Assembly: GCF_003015185.1 (NCBI RefSeq)
Contig: NZ_CP027860.1
Coordinates: 4,020,501 to 4,084,500 of the forward strand
Origin: Ahniella affigens
GTDB taxonomy: Bacteria; Pseudomonadota; Gammaproteobacteria; Xanthomonadales; Ahniellaceae
Length of the DNA stretch: 64,000 nucleotides
Direction of reading: 5' to 3'
Shown here: positions 52,883 through 62,209 of the stretch, piece after piece
Position numbering within the stretch: position 1 is the stretch's first letter
Layout of the letters: every line of letters begins with the position of its first letter
Program-made: the position numbers and the translations under genes
Notes under the pieces: model-generated
Database searches by the model: none
What the model was told of the DNA's origin: nothing
What the model saw: only the letters and a program-made list of their open reading frames with translations

Positions 52883-54394
52883 GTGCAGAGCCTCAGTCGC
52901 TATGAGATTCTCGGTGTGCTCGGTGAGGGCGCGATGGGGGTCGTTTATGCAGCGGTTGACCCGAGGCTCGCGCGTCGCGTCGCCATCAAGACCATCAAGA
53001 CCACTTACAGTGATCCGACCGTTGCTGCGGATCTGGAGCGACGCTTTCTGACCGAGGCACGCTCAGTGGCTCGGCTCAAGCATCCAGGCATTGTCAGCCT
53101 GTATGACGCGGGTCAGCAGGACGACACCCAGTTTCTCGTCATGGAGTTTGTCGAAGGCGTCAATTTGCAGTCATGCCTGAAGCATGGCGTTCAGTTCACA
53201 ACCGCAGCATCGGTGCAGATTGCGATCGATGTTCTGGCAGCACTCGAACATGCGCATCAGCATCGGATTGTCCATCGCGACATCAAGCCCGGCAATATTC
53301 TGCTCGATGTCGATGGCACGATCAGGCTCGCCGATTTTGGAATCGCCAAAGTGCAAGAATTCGGCGCCGACAATGGGACGCTGGTGCAAGGCTTGGCGAT
53401 TGGCACCCCGCGCTACATGTCGCCTGAGCAAGCAACCGGCCAGGAGGTCGATGGTCGTTCGGACCTGTTCTCGACCGCCGTGATGCTGTTTGAATTGCTG
53501 ACGGGCACCTGGCCTTTCGATCAAGGCGGGCCATTTTCGCCGCAGGAGATTGTGCTGTTTCAAGAGGCGCCGCCGGTTTCGACCCGCATGCGCCCCCCGC
53601 AACCCGCGTTGGACCCAGTCTTGCAGCGTGCGCTCGCAAAGGCTCCTGATCAACGGTATCAGAGCGCGGGCGAATTCATGCGTGCGCTGCAGGCCGTGAA
53701 TTTGGAACCAACCCCGGACACCAACGATCCCATCCGGGGATCACCGTCGAGTCTGGTCACTGAAGCGACCGCTCCCATTCTGCGGCGATTGCTGGACAAC
53801 GGCAGAACGCGCTTCGAGCACCGGCCGGCACCAACGCCTGCGCTCGGATCACGCCCGGCCGTAACGCCTGCATCGGGCGCTCGGGCGATCCAGCTTGCAG
53901 CGGACGCATCACCGGCGCCTACTCCTGATGAACGCATCAGGTGGGCCGCAACAAATAGGCGTTGGCTCATCGCGTTATTCATCGCACTGGTGTCTGGTAC
54001 CGCCCTGGCCTGGCTCGCCGGTGTGGCCTGGCGCGAGCCGACCCCGTCTGACGCGCACCAGCTGACGCCGATCACACCGGCACGGCTCCATCCAGAACAA
54101 CAGGCTGCCATCGGGCCCAACACCGAGAGGATTGCCGCACCCACTGTGCCAGTCGCCGTACCGGCGACTCAGGCGTCGGTACCAGATCCACACGCAACGC
54201 CCGTGACCGAAGCCTCTGAGCCACCTTCGAGCCTGCCAGATGCGCCCAAGGTAAGCAGCCCGAAGCCTGCGTCAACGATCAAGCGCCCGACGCAAATCGC
54301 GTCGGCACGCTGTTCGCTCCTGCTGGAGCGCGCGAGCTCAGGCGAGCCCCTGACCGCTGCCGAGCGAACAGAGTTGCAAACCGCATGTCGATGA
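52883..54394 (+). CDS. Transmembrane Ser/Thr protein kinase
   Basis: This 503-residue Hanks-type kinase has a glycine loop LGEGAMGVVYAAVD (13-26), catalytic Lys36, HRDIKPGN (132-139), DFG (152-154) and SPEQATG. A Pro/Ala-rich juxtamembrane region leads to one membrane helix at 362-384 and a Pro/Thr-rich outer part of about 115 residues with a short C-terminal Cys-containing helix. Start is GTG 52883 with no good ribosome site. The next gene encodes an OmpA-type lipoprotein; the two may act together. Confidence 0.92.
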   Translation: MQSLSRYEILGVLGEGAMGVVYAAVDPRLARRVAIKTIKTTYSDPTVAADLERRFLTEARSVARLKHPGIVSLYDAGQQDDTQFLVMEFVEGVNLQSCLKHGVQFTTAASVQIAIDVLAALEHAHQHRIVHRDIKPGNILLDVDGTIRLADFGIAKVQEFGADNGTLVQGLAIGTPRYMSPEQATGQEVDGRSDLFSTAVMLFELLTGTWPFDQGGPFSPQEIVLFQEAPPVSTRMRPPQPALDPVLQRALAKAPDQRYQSAGEFMRALQAVNLEPTPDTNDPIRGSPSSLVTEATAPILRRLLDNGRTRFEHRPAPTPALGSRPAVTPASGARAIQLAADASPAPTPDERIRWAATNRRWLIALFIALVSGTALAWLAGVAWREPTPSDAHQLTPITPARLHPEQQAAIGPNTERIAAPTVPVAVPATQASVPDPHATPVTEASEPPSSLPDAPKVSSPKPASTIKRPTQIASARCSLLLERASSGEPLTAAERTELQTACR

Positions 54395-54485
54395 CGCTTG
54401 ACGTTTCAGGTTCCGCCCAGGCGCGAGAAATGCCAGTTCGCGTGCCATTCACACCTAGTTCCATGTCGGCAGGAGTCCAGATGCC

Positions 54486-55775
54486 ATGTTCCAGAGTCAA
54501 CGCCGTGCAGGATTGAAGGTCAACGGGCCAGCCATGGCGCTAACTGGCGCTGGTGGGTGTCGCCGTCTTTGTCGCGCGTGCTCGCTCATGCTCGTTGCGC
54601 TCATGATGGGCATCCTGCTGGGCTGTGCCAGCCAATCGCAACGGCCGGACACGCTCAATGATGGGGCGAACTTCGATACTGCCATCGATCACGCGGCGGA
54701 TGATCTCCTGGTTCAGTTGCAGCGATTACCTGAATTTCAGTCACTCGTGCAGCGCGCGCTCCAAACCGTGTCGAAAGTGAAGATCGTCGTCGATCCCGCA
54801 GTTGATGCCGCAAGCGGCCAAGTGACGGCGGCGACTCAGTCATTGGACACCCGATTGCTGGTTCGCGCGGCGGCCAAGTTTCCGCAGTTTGACGTGTTGC
54901 CCAAATCGGCCGAAGCACTGGCTTCAGCGCGCTACATCTTGGTGGCGACCATGACGTTACTGCCCAACACCGACTCGAGGTTAGTCCGCTATCGCATCAA
55001 CCTGTCGCTCACCGATCAGCGGACGTCATTGGTCGTGGCGCAAGCCGCCGCGATGTCGACCGCAGCGGGCGTCGACACAACACCAACGCCGTTCTATCGG
55101 GATAGCCCGGCACTGACTCGAGATCGCGCGGTCGAAGGGCAGATCAAGACATCACAGGCGCCAGTGGGCACCGATGCCGATGGGGTCTATCTTGCCAACC
55201 TCACCGTCAGCCTGCTGATTGATCGTGGCGTCCAACTCTATGCCGAGGGTAAGTATCGCGACGCACTTCAGGTCTACGAGGTTGCGCTGGCGCGCCCCGA
55301 CGGCAAACAGGGGCGCGTATTCAATGGGCTCTACCTGACCCACACCCAACTCGGCAACGCCGACGCTGCACAACAAGCGTTCGCGCAGATCGTCAGGCTA
55401 GGCCTCGGCACGAACGCACTCGCGATTCGCTTTCTGTTCGAGGCGGGCTCCACCACCTTTCTCAAGGACGCCAAGGTCAGCGCCCCCTATCCCATGTGGC
55501 TTGCCGTTCTGGCCGAGGAGATTGGCAAGAGCGAACACTGCCTGAACGTCATTGGCCACTCCAGCCGCACAGGTTCCGCGTCGTTCAATGAACAACTGTC
55601 GTTGCAACGCGCAGAATCCATTCAATTGCGCCTGCAGGCACTCGGCGCTGTTGGCGCCCGACTGCAATCAACTGGCATGGGTTTTCGCGACAATCTGATC
55701 GGCACAGGCACCGATGATCTGAGCGATGCTTTGGACCGTCGCGTGGAGTTCAAGGTGATTCCCTGCCCATCCTGA
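54486..55775 (+). CDS. Lipoprotein with OmpA-type peptidoglycan-binding domain
   Basis: The protein has 429 residues. The N-terminus ends in the lipobox L-L-G-C with Cys47 after LMLVALMMGI; later starts (54534) would shorten the signal peptide to normal length. The middle contains a CsgG/LpoB-like part (residues ~60-210) and a TPR-like segment at about 250-310. The C-terminus CLNVIGHSSRTGSASFN...LSLQRAESI, then ALDRRVEFKVIPC, is the OmpA-like domain. It lies 91 bases after the kinase gene, so it is a candidate partner or substrate. Confidence 0.82.
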   Translation: MFQSQRRAGLKVNGPAMALTGAGGCRRLCRACSLMLVALMMGILLGCASQSQRPDTLNDGANFDTAIDHAADDLLVQLQRLPEFQSLVQRALQTVSKVKIVVDPAVDAASGQVTAATQSLDTRLLVRAAAKFPQFDVLPKSAEALASARYILVATMTLLPNTDSRLVRYRINLSLTDQRTSLVVAQAAAMSTAAGVDTTPTPFYRDSPALTRDRAVEGQIKTSQAPVGTDADGVYLANLTVSLLIDRGVQLYAEGKYRDALQVYEVALARPDGKQGRVFNGLYLTHTQLGNADAAQQAFAQIVRLGLGTNALAIRFLFEAGSTTFLKDAKVSAPYPMWLAVLAEEIGKSEHCLNVIGHSSRTGSASFNEQLSLQRAESIQLRLQALGAVGARLQSTGMGFRDNLIGTGTDDLSDALDRRVEFKVIPCPS

Positions 55776-56016
55776 CCAGGAGCGGTCCGGGCCGCGCATC
55801 AATTCGCGACCGCGCGGCAGGCTCCCGGCTCCGGCGTTGGATCTCGATCACAACGATGGGGCGTGGCCAATCTTGAACGCACGTCAGCGTCATCACCTTG
55901 CGCGTGATTTTTCCGCCTTTCTTCCAAGTCGTGTCGTTTTCCAAATCGCACTACGTATTCCCAGACAATCGCGCTCATGTCGGGCGCGAGGACACAAACC
56001 CAATATGAGGAATACG

Positions 56017-56361
56017 ATGAAGACGATGTTGAAGTTGGCTGCTGCACTGACGCTGTCCCTGGTTGCCCTGGCGAGCCAAGCCGCGACGATCTACTCGAAC
56101 CAGACGATCACCCAGGTCGCCGTCGGTGGCGCCTATGGCGGCGATGTGGTGCTGCGCATCAGTGGTCACAACAGTATGACCAAGCCTGTTTGCGCGACCG
56201 ATACCAGTTGGTCGCTGCGTTTTGACGGCACCACCGAAGTTGGCAAACAGATGTTGTCGATGGCCGTGCTGGCGCAGAGCACGGGCGTAGAGATTGATCT
56301 CTCCGGTGAAGACTTCTGCAACGACAGCGCGACTGCCTTGCGCTGGATTCGGCTGAAGTAA
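56017..56361 (+). CDS. Small secreted protein of unknown function
   Basis: The protein has 114 residues from ATG 56017, with GAGGA five bases upstream. Signal peptide MKTMLKLAAALTLSLVALAS. The mature part AATIYSNQTITQVAVGGAYGG has two Cys (CATDTSW and DFCNDS) that could form a disulfide. Some similarity to small beta-sandwich exported proteins, but I do not recognise the family. A textbook terminator follows. Confidence 0.75.
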   Translation: MKTMLKLAAALTLSLVALASQAATIYSNQTITQVAVGGAYGGDVVLRISGHNSMTKPVCATDTSWSLRFDGTTEVGKQMLSMAVLAQSTGVEIDLSGEDFCNDSATALRWIRLK

Positions 56362-56369
56362 GCGCCGCT

Positions 56370-56396
56370 GCCGCAGCGTTCGCGCTGCGGCCTTTT
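56370..56396 (+). terminator. Intrinsic terminator with UUCG tetraloop
   Basis: GCCGCAGCG (56370-56378), TTCG, CGCTGCGGC (56383-56391) followed by CTTTT. A 9-bp perfect GC stem with a UUCG loop and a T-run is a strong Rho-independent terminator for the gene ending at 56361. The next gene starts at 56419. Confidence 0.8.
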
Positions 56397-56418
56397 CCCA
56401 TTTCAGGAGTTCACACAC

Positions 56419-57705
56419 ATGAGACGTTTCAGGCGGTCGCACGCGACCGCACTTGCATCACTATGCCTGGTCGCCAGCGCACCGGGCTGGGCGTTGCCAT
56501 GCAACGCCGTACCGTTCAATCCGACGATCACAACCGCCGCCGAAGCGGGTATCGACACCGCCCTCTATGCCGAACTCGTCGCCGGCGCCATGGGCGAAGG
56601 CCACAACAAAGGCTGGACCTCAACGCTGTCTGATGCGAAGGGCAACGTCGTTGCCAGTATCAGCCAGGGCTTGGCCCGCACGACCTGCGATCCAGGCGGC
56701 GAACGGACGTTCAACACGGCCACCGAAACGCCCTGGGGCAGCGTCAGCAAGATTCTGACGACCGCAGCCGCGCTGCGCGTCATCGAAAACGGCGGCGCCA
56801 ATCTGGACTCGGCCTTGATCAACTTTCTGCCCGAACGTTGGCGCAACCAGGTCCATAACCGCTTTGTGCTCGGTGAGAACGGCAGCGGTCCGGTCACCTT
56901 ACGGATGATGCTCTCGCATCGCGGCGGTTTTCAGCATTCGAGCTGCCAGGGCCGAACGATCAAAGAGCGCTTGATTGATGGGGATCTCGTCAATTGCGGC
57001 ACCGAGCAGGAACCGGAACTCGCCCCTGCCGTCGGCACGCGCTCTTATGCAAACATGTCGCAGGCCATTTTCCAGATTGCGCTGGCCTACATGGAAGAGC
57101 CGGCGATGATGCAGTCGGCCGAGAGCTTTGCTGATGATTTCAGCACCGAGGACTACGACTTCTACATTCAGAACGTGACCAACAATCACTATCGGAACTA
57201 CGTGAAGAACGACATCCTGAACCCGAATGGCATCAGCGCGGTGTGCAGCATGGCCGAAAACCAGCAGGCCAATCCGAGCGGCAACTACACGCTCTGGTTT
57301 GACAGCGATGCCGACAGCCTGGGCACCCTGCCCTCGGACGACAATGATTCCTGCGCCGCTGGCGCCTGGATGATGAGCAGCTTGGAAATGGCCAAATTCC
57401 TACGTCTGCTGCAAGACGGTGAGAGCATCCTGTCGGCCGACAGCTATGCCTTGATGGAGCAATCGTGGACCGAGAGCCTCGGCTGGTGGCGCTCGGATTG
57501 GCAACTCGGCACGGTCTATGCCCACAACGGCGGCTGGAGTGGCACCAGTTCGTCAGTGCGATTGCTGCCAGGCGGCTACATCAGCACCGCTGTTTACAAC
57601 TCGGGCGGCTATGAGGACTGGCGCGAGTTTTTTGACGATGCTTATCGGGTAGCGCGCGGAAAACGGATCCGCGAATTGCACCAGATCGTGTATCGGCCAG
57701 GGTGA
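56419..57705 (+). CDS. Exported serine hydrolase of the beta-lactamase/class C family
   Basis: The protein has 428 residues with a signal peptide (1-25, ...VASAPGWA). Active-site motifs are S108-V-S-K111 in WGSVSK, Y210-A-N212 in SYANM and H369-N-G371 in YAHNGGWSG. Length and motifs fit class C/EstB-like enzymes, but substrate (beta-lactam, D-Ala peptide or ester) cannot be told. AGGAG stands nine bases before the ATG, and repeat R3 follows eight bases after the stop. Confidence 0.93.
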   Translation: MRRFRRSHATALASLCLVASAPGWALPCNAVPFNPTITTAAEAGIDTALYAELVAGAMGEGHNKGWTSTLSDAKGNVVASISQGLARTTCDPGGERTFNTATETPWGSVSKILTTAAALRVIENGGANLDSALINFLPERWRNQVHNRFVLGENGSGPVTLRMMLSHRGGFQHSSCQGRTIKERLIDGDLVNCGTEQEPELAPAVGTRSYANMSQAIFQIALAYMEEPAMMQSAESFADDFSTEDYDFYIQNVTNNHYRNYVKNDILNPNGISAVCSMAENQQANPSGNYTLWFDSDADSLGTLPSDDNDSCAAGAWMMSSLEMAKFLRLLQDGESILSADSYALMEQSWTESLGWWRSDWQLGTVYAHNGGWSGTSSSVRLLPGGYISTAVYNSGGYEDWREFFDDAYRVARGKRIRELHQIVYRPG

Positions 57706-57712
57706 TCGACCT

Positions 57713-57812
57713 GGGAGGGTCTGAATAGGTCCATTCCGGACTTTCAGACCGGCACGGAGTCCGGCGCGGGTCCGGACTCCGTGCTCCGGCGCCAAGCACG
57801 TGTTCAGAGGCT
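57713..57812 (+). repeat. Multi-hairpin intergenic element, partial copy R3
   Basis: It has hairpin 1 (GTCTGAATAGGTCCATTCC...) and hairpin 2 with arms GCACGGAGTCCGG/CCGGACTCCGTGC. The two changed bases pair with each other, so the stem is conserved by compensation. Hairpin 3 is missing; the right-end GTTCAGAGG remains. The sequence from 57813 to 58063 contains nothing else recognised. Confidence 0.85.
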
Positions 57813-58063
57813 CCTGGAAGCGCCGACCGGTTCGATATATGTCGGCTACAGACCTGTCTAGGCACGGAGCGTTGCCCATTCAGGGGACTCTCGTCATCGG
57901 ATAGCTTCGTGCGCACTTCGGCGCCAATGCAACGCAATGTGTCTCCGTTGGCGGGCCGAAAAGCGCCAGGACTTGAGCAACGGCGCTGAAACATCGAAGA
58001 TGCGGCCATGCTTGCTGCCCTGCCTTACTCTGCCCCGGCCTTCAGCGCCGGCGGTGCCCCGCT

Positions 58064-58636
58064 ATGAGCGCGCCTGACGAATCCGGTGCGGCAAAGACGC
58101 CTTTATCGGCACGTGATGAGGCGCTGTGGTCTGAGCACATCCATGGCGTGCTGCGCGACATTGCCGAGCGGCATCTCCGTCGGGAATCGCCGACGATCAC
58201 CTTCACGCCCACCGATCTCGTGCACGAGGCGTACCTGCGACTCAGCAGCCTGCACATGGGCTTTGCCGACCGCCAGCATTTTGTTCGATTGGCATCGACC
58301 CAAATGCGCCGCCTGCTGGTCGAGCACGCGCGTCGCAAGCACAGCCAGAAGCGCGGCGAAGGCCCGATAGTGGTCACACTGAGTCATGCCGATGCCTCGG
58401 CCGATACGGGCGGGCTCAGAGTGATCGAACTCGACCTGCTGCTGACTGACTTGGCCCGGGCTGATGAGCGCAAAGCGCGCATTGCCGAGCTGCATTACTT
58501 CGGCGGCTTTTCGCAAGCCGAGACGGCCGAGGCGCTGGATATCTCGGAAGCTACCGTCGTCCGCGATCTGCGTTTTCTTCGCGGCTGGCTGGCCATGCAA
58601 CTCGATGCCCGCGTTGATCCGGCCGCCCCCGCATGA
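58064..58636 (+). CDS. ECF-family sigma factor linked to a Ser/Thr kinase
   Basis: This 190-residue sigma factor has region 2 as FTPTDLVHEAYLRLSS and region 4 with YFGGFSQAETAEALDISEAT. This is the SigZ/ECF-like type often found beside protein kinases. No ribosome site stands out before the ATG at 58064. The stop overlaps the kinase start by 4 bp (ATGA), so the two are translated together. Regulation by the kinase is likely but inferred. Confidence 0.93.
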   Translation: MSAPDESGAAKTPLSARDEALWSEHIHGVLRDIAERHLRRESPTITFTPTDLVHEAYLRLSSLHMGFADRQHFVRLASTQMRRLLVEHARRKHSQKRGEGPIVVTLSHADASADTGGLRVIELDLLLTDLARADERKARIAELHYFGGFSQAETAEALDISEATVVRDLRFLRGWLAMQLDARVDPAAPA

Positions 58637-61386
58637 GCGCAATTGAACCGGGCAGTACGCGCTTTGTGCGGCTGGAGCAGTTGTTTCATGAAGCGCTGGC
58701 GCTGCCAGTGGCCAATCGTGCAGCGTTTGTTGCGGTGGCCACGGCGGGCGATCCGGACTTGGCGACAGCGCTTGACGAGATGCTGTCCTATGAGCAAACG
58801 AATGAGACCGGCCTTAGCAGCAGTATCAGTGACGTCGCTTCCACGTTGGCGGTGCCGGCGGATCGGTCCGGCGAGCGGATCGGCCCGTACGTACTGAGCG
58901 CGCGCATTCGCTTTGGCGGCATGGCCGAAATTTATGCGGCGGAGCGCGCCGATGGCCAGTTCGCGCAGCAGGTGGCGATCAAGATCGTTCGCGCCGATCG
59001 CCCGCTGGCCGGGATGGCAGCTTTGTTCCAGGTCGAGCGCGAACTGCTGGCACGGCTGCGGCATCCGCATATCTGTCAGTTCTTTGACGGCGGCAGTACC
59101 AGTTCTGGTGAGCCGTATTTCGTCATGGAGCGTTTGGTCGGTACCACCCTGACCAAGGCTTGCGTAGAACAACATTTACCCTGGCGCGTGGTCACGCGGC
59201 ACGTTCTTGATCTGTGCAGCGCGGTCGCGCATATCCATGGGCTTTTGATCGTGCATCGGGATATCAAGCCCGACAATGTGCTGATCGCCGACGGGCCGAC
59301 CGGGCCCGTGGTCAAGCTGCTCGACTTCGGCATTGCCGGGGCCTTGAAGGAAGACAGTCAGCTGTCCAACACCCCGGGACAAAGCTGGTATTCGCAACAC
59401 TATGCCGCGCCGGAAGTGGTCGCCGGGCAGGCGGCGGGTGTGGCGGCGGATGTGTTTTCGCTGGGCCGGGTGCTGCAAGATCTGGCGCCGTTGTTTCCGG
59501 CGGATCGTCGTGCCGAAGTGGTACTGATCGCCGACAAGGCCTGCGCGGAACAAGCCAGCGAGCGTTACCTGAGTGTGGCGGCCTTGGCCGATGATTTGGC
59601 ACGCATTCGGGATCGTCTGCCGATATCGATCAAGCCCCGGCAAGCCTGGTATGTGGGCTGGCGTTTCGTCCAGCGGCATGCGCTGGCGCTCAGTGTTGGC
59701 ACGATGATGGCGTTGCTGGTCGGGCTCGCCTTGGTGCGTGAGGTCACGCTTCGGCGTTCCGCGCAGGCCGCAACGGTTCTCGCATTGGACGAGCGCGACA
59801 AGGCCGAGGCCATACGCGACTTCTTGCTGCAGGCCTACGAGGCCGCTAGCCCGGAAACCAATCAAGGCCGCGATCTACCCGTATCGGAATTGCTCGACCA
59901 ACAAGTCGAGGCGCTGCAACGCCCGGATTCCGCGCTGGCGCCCAGTGTGCGCAGCGATCTGCTCGCCACGTTGGGCGCGACCCTGATGAACCTGGGCCGA
60001 TTCGAGCGCGCCGAACAGTCGATGGCCGAAGCCGCCAGCGTGCTCGACGAGATGGGCGAACAAGGCAGCCTGCGTTGGGCGCGTTTGATGCTCGTGCGTG
60101 CCCAGAATGCGCAGCGACGCGATCAATTCGAACGGGCCGAGACTTGGTTCAAGGACGTTGAACAGGCTCAAGGCTGGCAAGGCCGCGGATCGGATTCGCT
60201 CGACGTCGAATCGACGCTGTATTCGTCCTGGGCCGTGGTGGCCCAACGAGCAAGCCGGCAAGATGAGGCCGAAGCGCTGATCCAACGCGCGTTGAACGCC
60301 CGCCGCCAGCGCGATTTAGCGCGTGGCGGCCCACCCGAGACCGCGACCTATCTGGTGACGCTCGGCGCGATCCAAAGCGCCCGCGGCAACTTCGATACCG
60401 CGCTCAGCACGTTTGAAAGCGCTTATCAAGAAAATCAGAGGCAACATCGCGACCGAACCCTGGAGCACCTTGCCCTGCTCGGCTGGATTGGCATCACACT
60501 GGACCGCCTCGCGCAACCCGAGCGCGCCGAGCCCTATCTGCGCGAGGCGATTGTCGTGGCCGAGTTGCTGTTCAAAAAGCCGCACCCGAAATTGAGCAGC
60601 GCCTATGGCAATCTCGGCACGATGTTCCTCGTCAATGGGCGATACGCCGAAGCGGCCCCGCTGCTGGAACGGGGCCTCGAAGTCATGCAAGAACTCGGTG
60701 ACTCTTCATCGGCGGTCTATCAAACCCGAATCAACAATTTGAGCCGACTCGCGCTGGAGCGCGAAGACCTTGCAACGGCCGAACCATTGCTTGCAGAACT
60801 CTTGAGCTTGCGCCGAAAAACATTTGGCGACCACAGTGATCGGGCAGCACTGGCCTTGCTCGCCAAAGCGCGCCTGGCGTTGTTGCAATCGAACCCAAAC
60901 CGCGCCGCCGACTGCCTTGCCGAAGTGAGATCCATCCTGGATAAATTGCCACCGAGTCTGGCCGCGACATTGCTGCCGGATCTCCTGCTGACGGATGCCG
61001 AGACGGAAGCAGCACTGGGGCACCAGGTGGCCGCGCAAGCCAAGCTGGCCGCCTTTGACCAAGGGCCGTATCTGGAAACCAGCCAGAACGAACGCGATCG
61101 CAGCCTCTGGCAATTCCAACGTGGCCGCATTCTCGTTGCCCTGAGCCAACCGAAAGCAGCCAACACTGCTCTGCAGCAAGCACTGGCAGGTTTTGGCGGT
61201 CCCGCAGCGCATTGCGCGCATCCTATCTGCGCGCAGATTCAAGTCCGTCTGGCGGCATTGGCTATTCAGGATGATCGCCAGGTGGAAGCCGCGACGCGCC
61301 TCAAACTGGCGCTACCTATATTGGAAGCAAACATGGCACCCCATTCCCAGAGCCTGAAGGAAGCCCGAGCCTTCGCCAAGCGCTAA
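58633..61386 (+). CDS. Ser/Thr protein kinase with C-terminal TPR region
   Basis: The protein has 917 residues. The kinase part has a degenerate glycine loop (RFGGMAEIYAAE, 93-104), Lys117, HRDIKPDN (208-215), DFG (231-233) and AAPEVVAG. One membrane segment lies at 350-369. The rest (about 385-900) is a series of TPR-like repeats such as LATLGATLMNLGRFERAEQSM and LGTMFLVNGRYAEAAPLLER. It overlaps the ECF sigma gene by 4 bp, matching kinase-linked ECF systems. The signal sensed by the TPR part is unknown. Confidence 0.92.
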   Translation: MSAIEPGSTRFVRLEQLFHEALALPVANRAAFVAVATAGDPDLATALDEMLSYEQTNETGLSSSISDVASTLAVPADRSGERIGPYVLSARIRFGGMAEIYAAERADGQFAQQVAIKIVRADRPLAGMAALFQVERELLARLRHPHICQFFDGGSTSSGEPYFVMERLVGTTLTKACVEQHLPWRVVTRHVLDLCSAVAHIHGLLIVHRDIKPDNVLIADGPTGPVVKLLDFGIAGALKEDSQLSNTPGQSWYSQHYAAPEVVAGQAAGVAADVFSLGRVLQDLAPLFPADRRAEVVLIADKACAEQASERYLSVAALADDLARIRDRLPISIKPRQAWYVGWRFVQRHALALSVGTMMALLVGLALVREVTLRRSAQAATVLALDERDKAEAIRDFLLQAYEAASPETNQGRDLPVSELLDQQVEALQRPDSALAPSVRSDLLATLGATLMNLGRFERAEQSMAEAASVLDEMGEQGSLRWARLMLVRAQNAQRRDQFERAETWFKDVEQAQGWQGRGSDSLDVESTLYSSWAVVAQRASRQDEAEALIQRALNARRQRDLARGGPPETATYLVTLGAIQSARGNFDTALSTFESAYQENQRQHRDRTLEHLALLGWIGITLDRLAQPERAEPYLREAIVVAELLFKKPHPKLSSAYGNLGTMFLVNGRYAEAAPLLERGLEVMQELGDSSSAVYQTRINNLSRLALEREDLATAEPLLAELLSLRRKTFGDHSDRAALALLAKARLALLQSNPNRAADCLAEVRSILDKLPPSLAATLLPDLLLTDAETEAALGHQVAAQAKLAAFDQGPYLETSQNERDRSLWQFQRGRILVALSQPKAANTALQQALAGFGGPAAHCAHPICAQIQVRLAALAIQDDRQVEAATRLKLALPILEANMAPHSQSLKEARAFAKR

Positions 61387-61501
61387 GGCGCCTATGGTCA
61401 AGTTCAGAATCTCTTTGGATCTGCCACGAGCGCAAGGCGAGGCCAGCGGCGAGACGGGTAGGGTTCCCGATACTATGATCAGGTGAACCCAATGGACGCT
61501 T

Positions 61502-61915
61502 ATGAAGTCGGTTTTGATTCTATGCTGCGCAACGCTGTCGGGCTGTATGTCCAATCTAGTATTGACTTACGGGTCAGTGGAAGATGCCATCGCTGACGCG
61601 GATGCCATTGATGGCCAAATGATCCAAGTCTGCGGCAACCTTGAACTTCATTTTGAGGGAAACACCCTATGCGAACCAGACCCAAAGTTCCCCTTACGGC
61701 TCGAAGACTACTGTATTGAAGTCGCGATTGGAGGCGATTGGACGCACCAGTACCAACAGTACCGAGCCCTGGAACACCGCACGGCCTGTGCGTTTGGCAC
61801 GTTCGAAAAGACCGTGTTCGCACCGTCGGACAAACAAGTCGTGGAAGGCTTGCAACCGATCCAGATCGGCGCCAACTTTCACGTGCTTCGCGCCAGGACG
61901 TTAAAGAGACTTTGA
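61502..61915 (+). CDS. Small lipoprotein of unknown function
   Basis: The protein has 137 residues with N-terminus MKSVLILCCATLSGC, lipobox L-S-G-C at Cys15. DGQMIQVCGNLELHFEGNTL hints at a small beta-barrel (OB-like), but no family is recognised. The TGA stop is embedded in the right end of repeat R4, so the gene's last codons abut or overlap the repeat. Confidence 0.7.
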   Translation: MKSVLILCCATLSGCMSNLVLTYGSVEDAIADADAIDGQMIQVCGNLELHFEGNTLCEPDPKFPLRLEDYCIEVAIGGDWTHQYQQYRALEHRTACAFGTFEKTVFAPSDKQVVEGLQPIQIGANFHVLRARTLKRL

Positions 61916-62050
61916 ACGAGTTCAGAGGCGATGCGGGCCGTGGATGGCTTGCCCAGGATTGCGCAGACAGGTGCTCGATTCTGAAGCAATGAGTCCGGAA
62001 TCGTGCCAGACTCATTGCGGGCCTGAAATTCCAGCTCGAAGGTGTTCATA
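61910..62050 (-). repeat. Multi-hairpin intergenic element, inverted copy R4
   Basis: It runs in the opposite direction to R1. It begins CTTTGAACGAGTTCAGAGGC, continues ATGCGGGCCGTGGATGG, then a decayed hairpin 3 (CAGGTGCTCGATTCTG), hairpin 2 (AATGAGTCCGGAATCGTGCC) and a decayed hairpin 1 (GCGGGCCTGAAATTCCAG). The stop of the upstream lipoprotein lies within it. The rest of the interval to 62209 shows nothing else. Confidence 0.75.
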
Positions 62051-62209
62051 CCATCCCTGGAAATCTCCGGTCCCGCACGTCTCCGCTCACATCTCGCCGA
62101 GTCAGTATGCGTCCGCCACGTTCCCCGCGAAGGATGCTTGGCCGACAGGGCTCAGGCGCGCGCCGTCAAGGCCTGGATCTGGACGCGCTCGACAACCGAG
62201 GACCGATTG

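Noticed and set aside
52883-55775. Type VI secretion link of the kinase and OmpA-type lipoprotein
   Set aside because: PpkA-like kinases and OmpA proteins occur in T6SS loci, but no Tss structural gene is present here.
7237-62050. Integron attC sites for the multi-hairpin repeats
   Set aside because: They lie after stop codons and are folded like attC, but lack the RYYYAAC/GTTRRRY core sites, occur in both orientations, and no integrase is visible.
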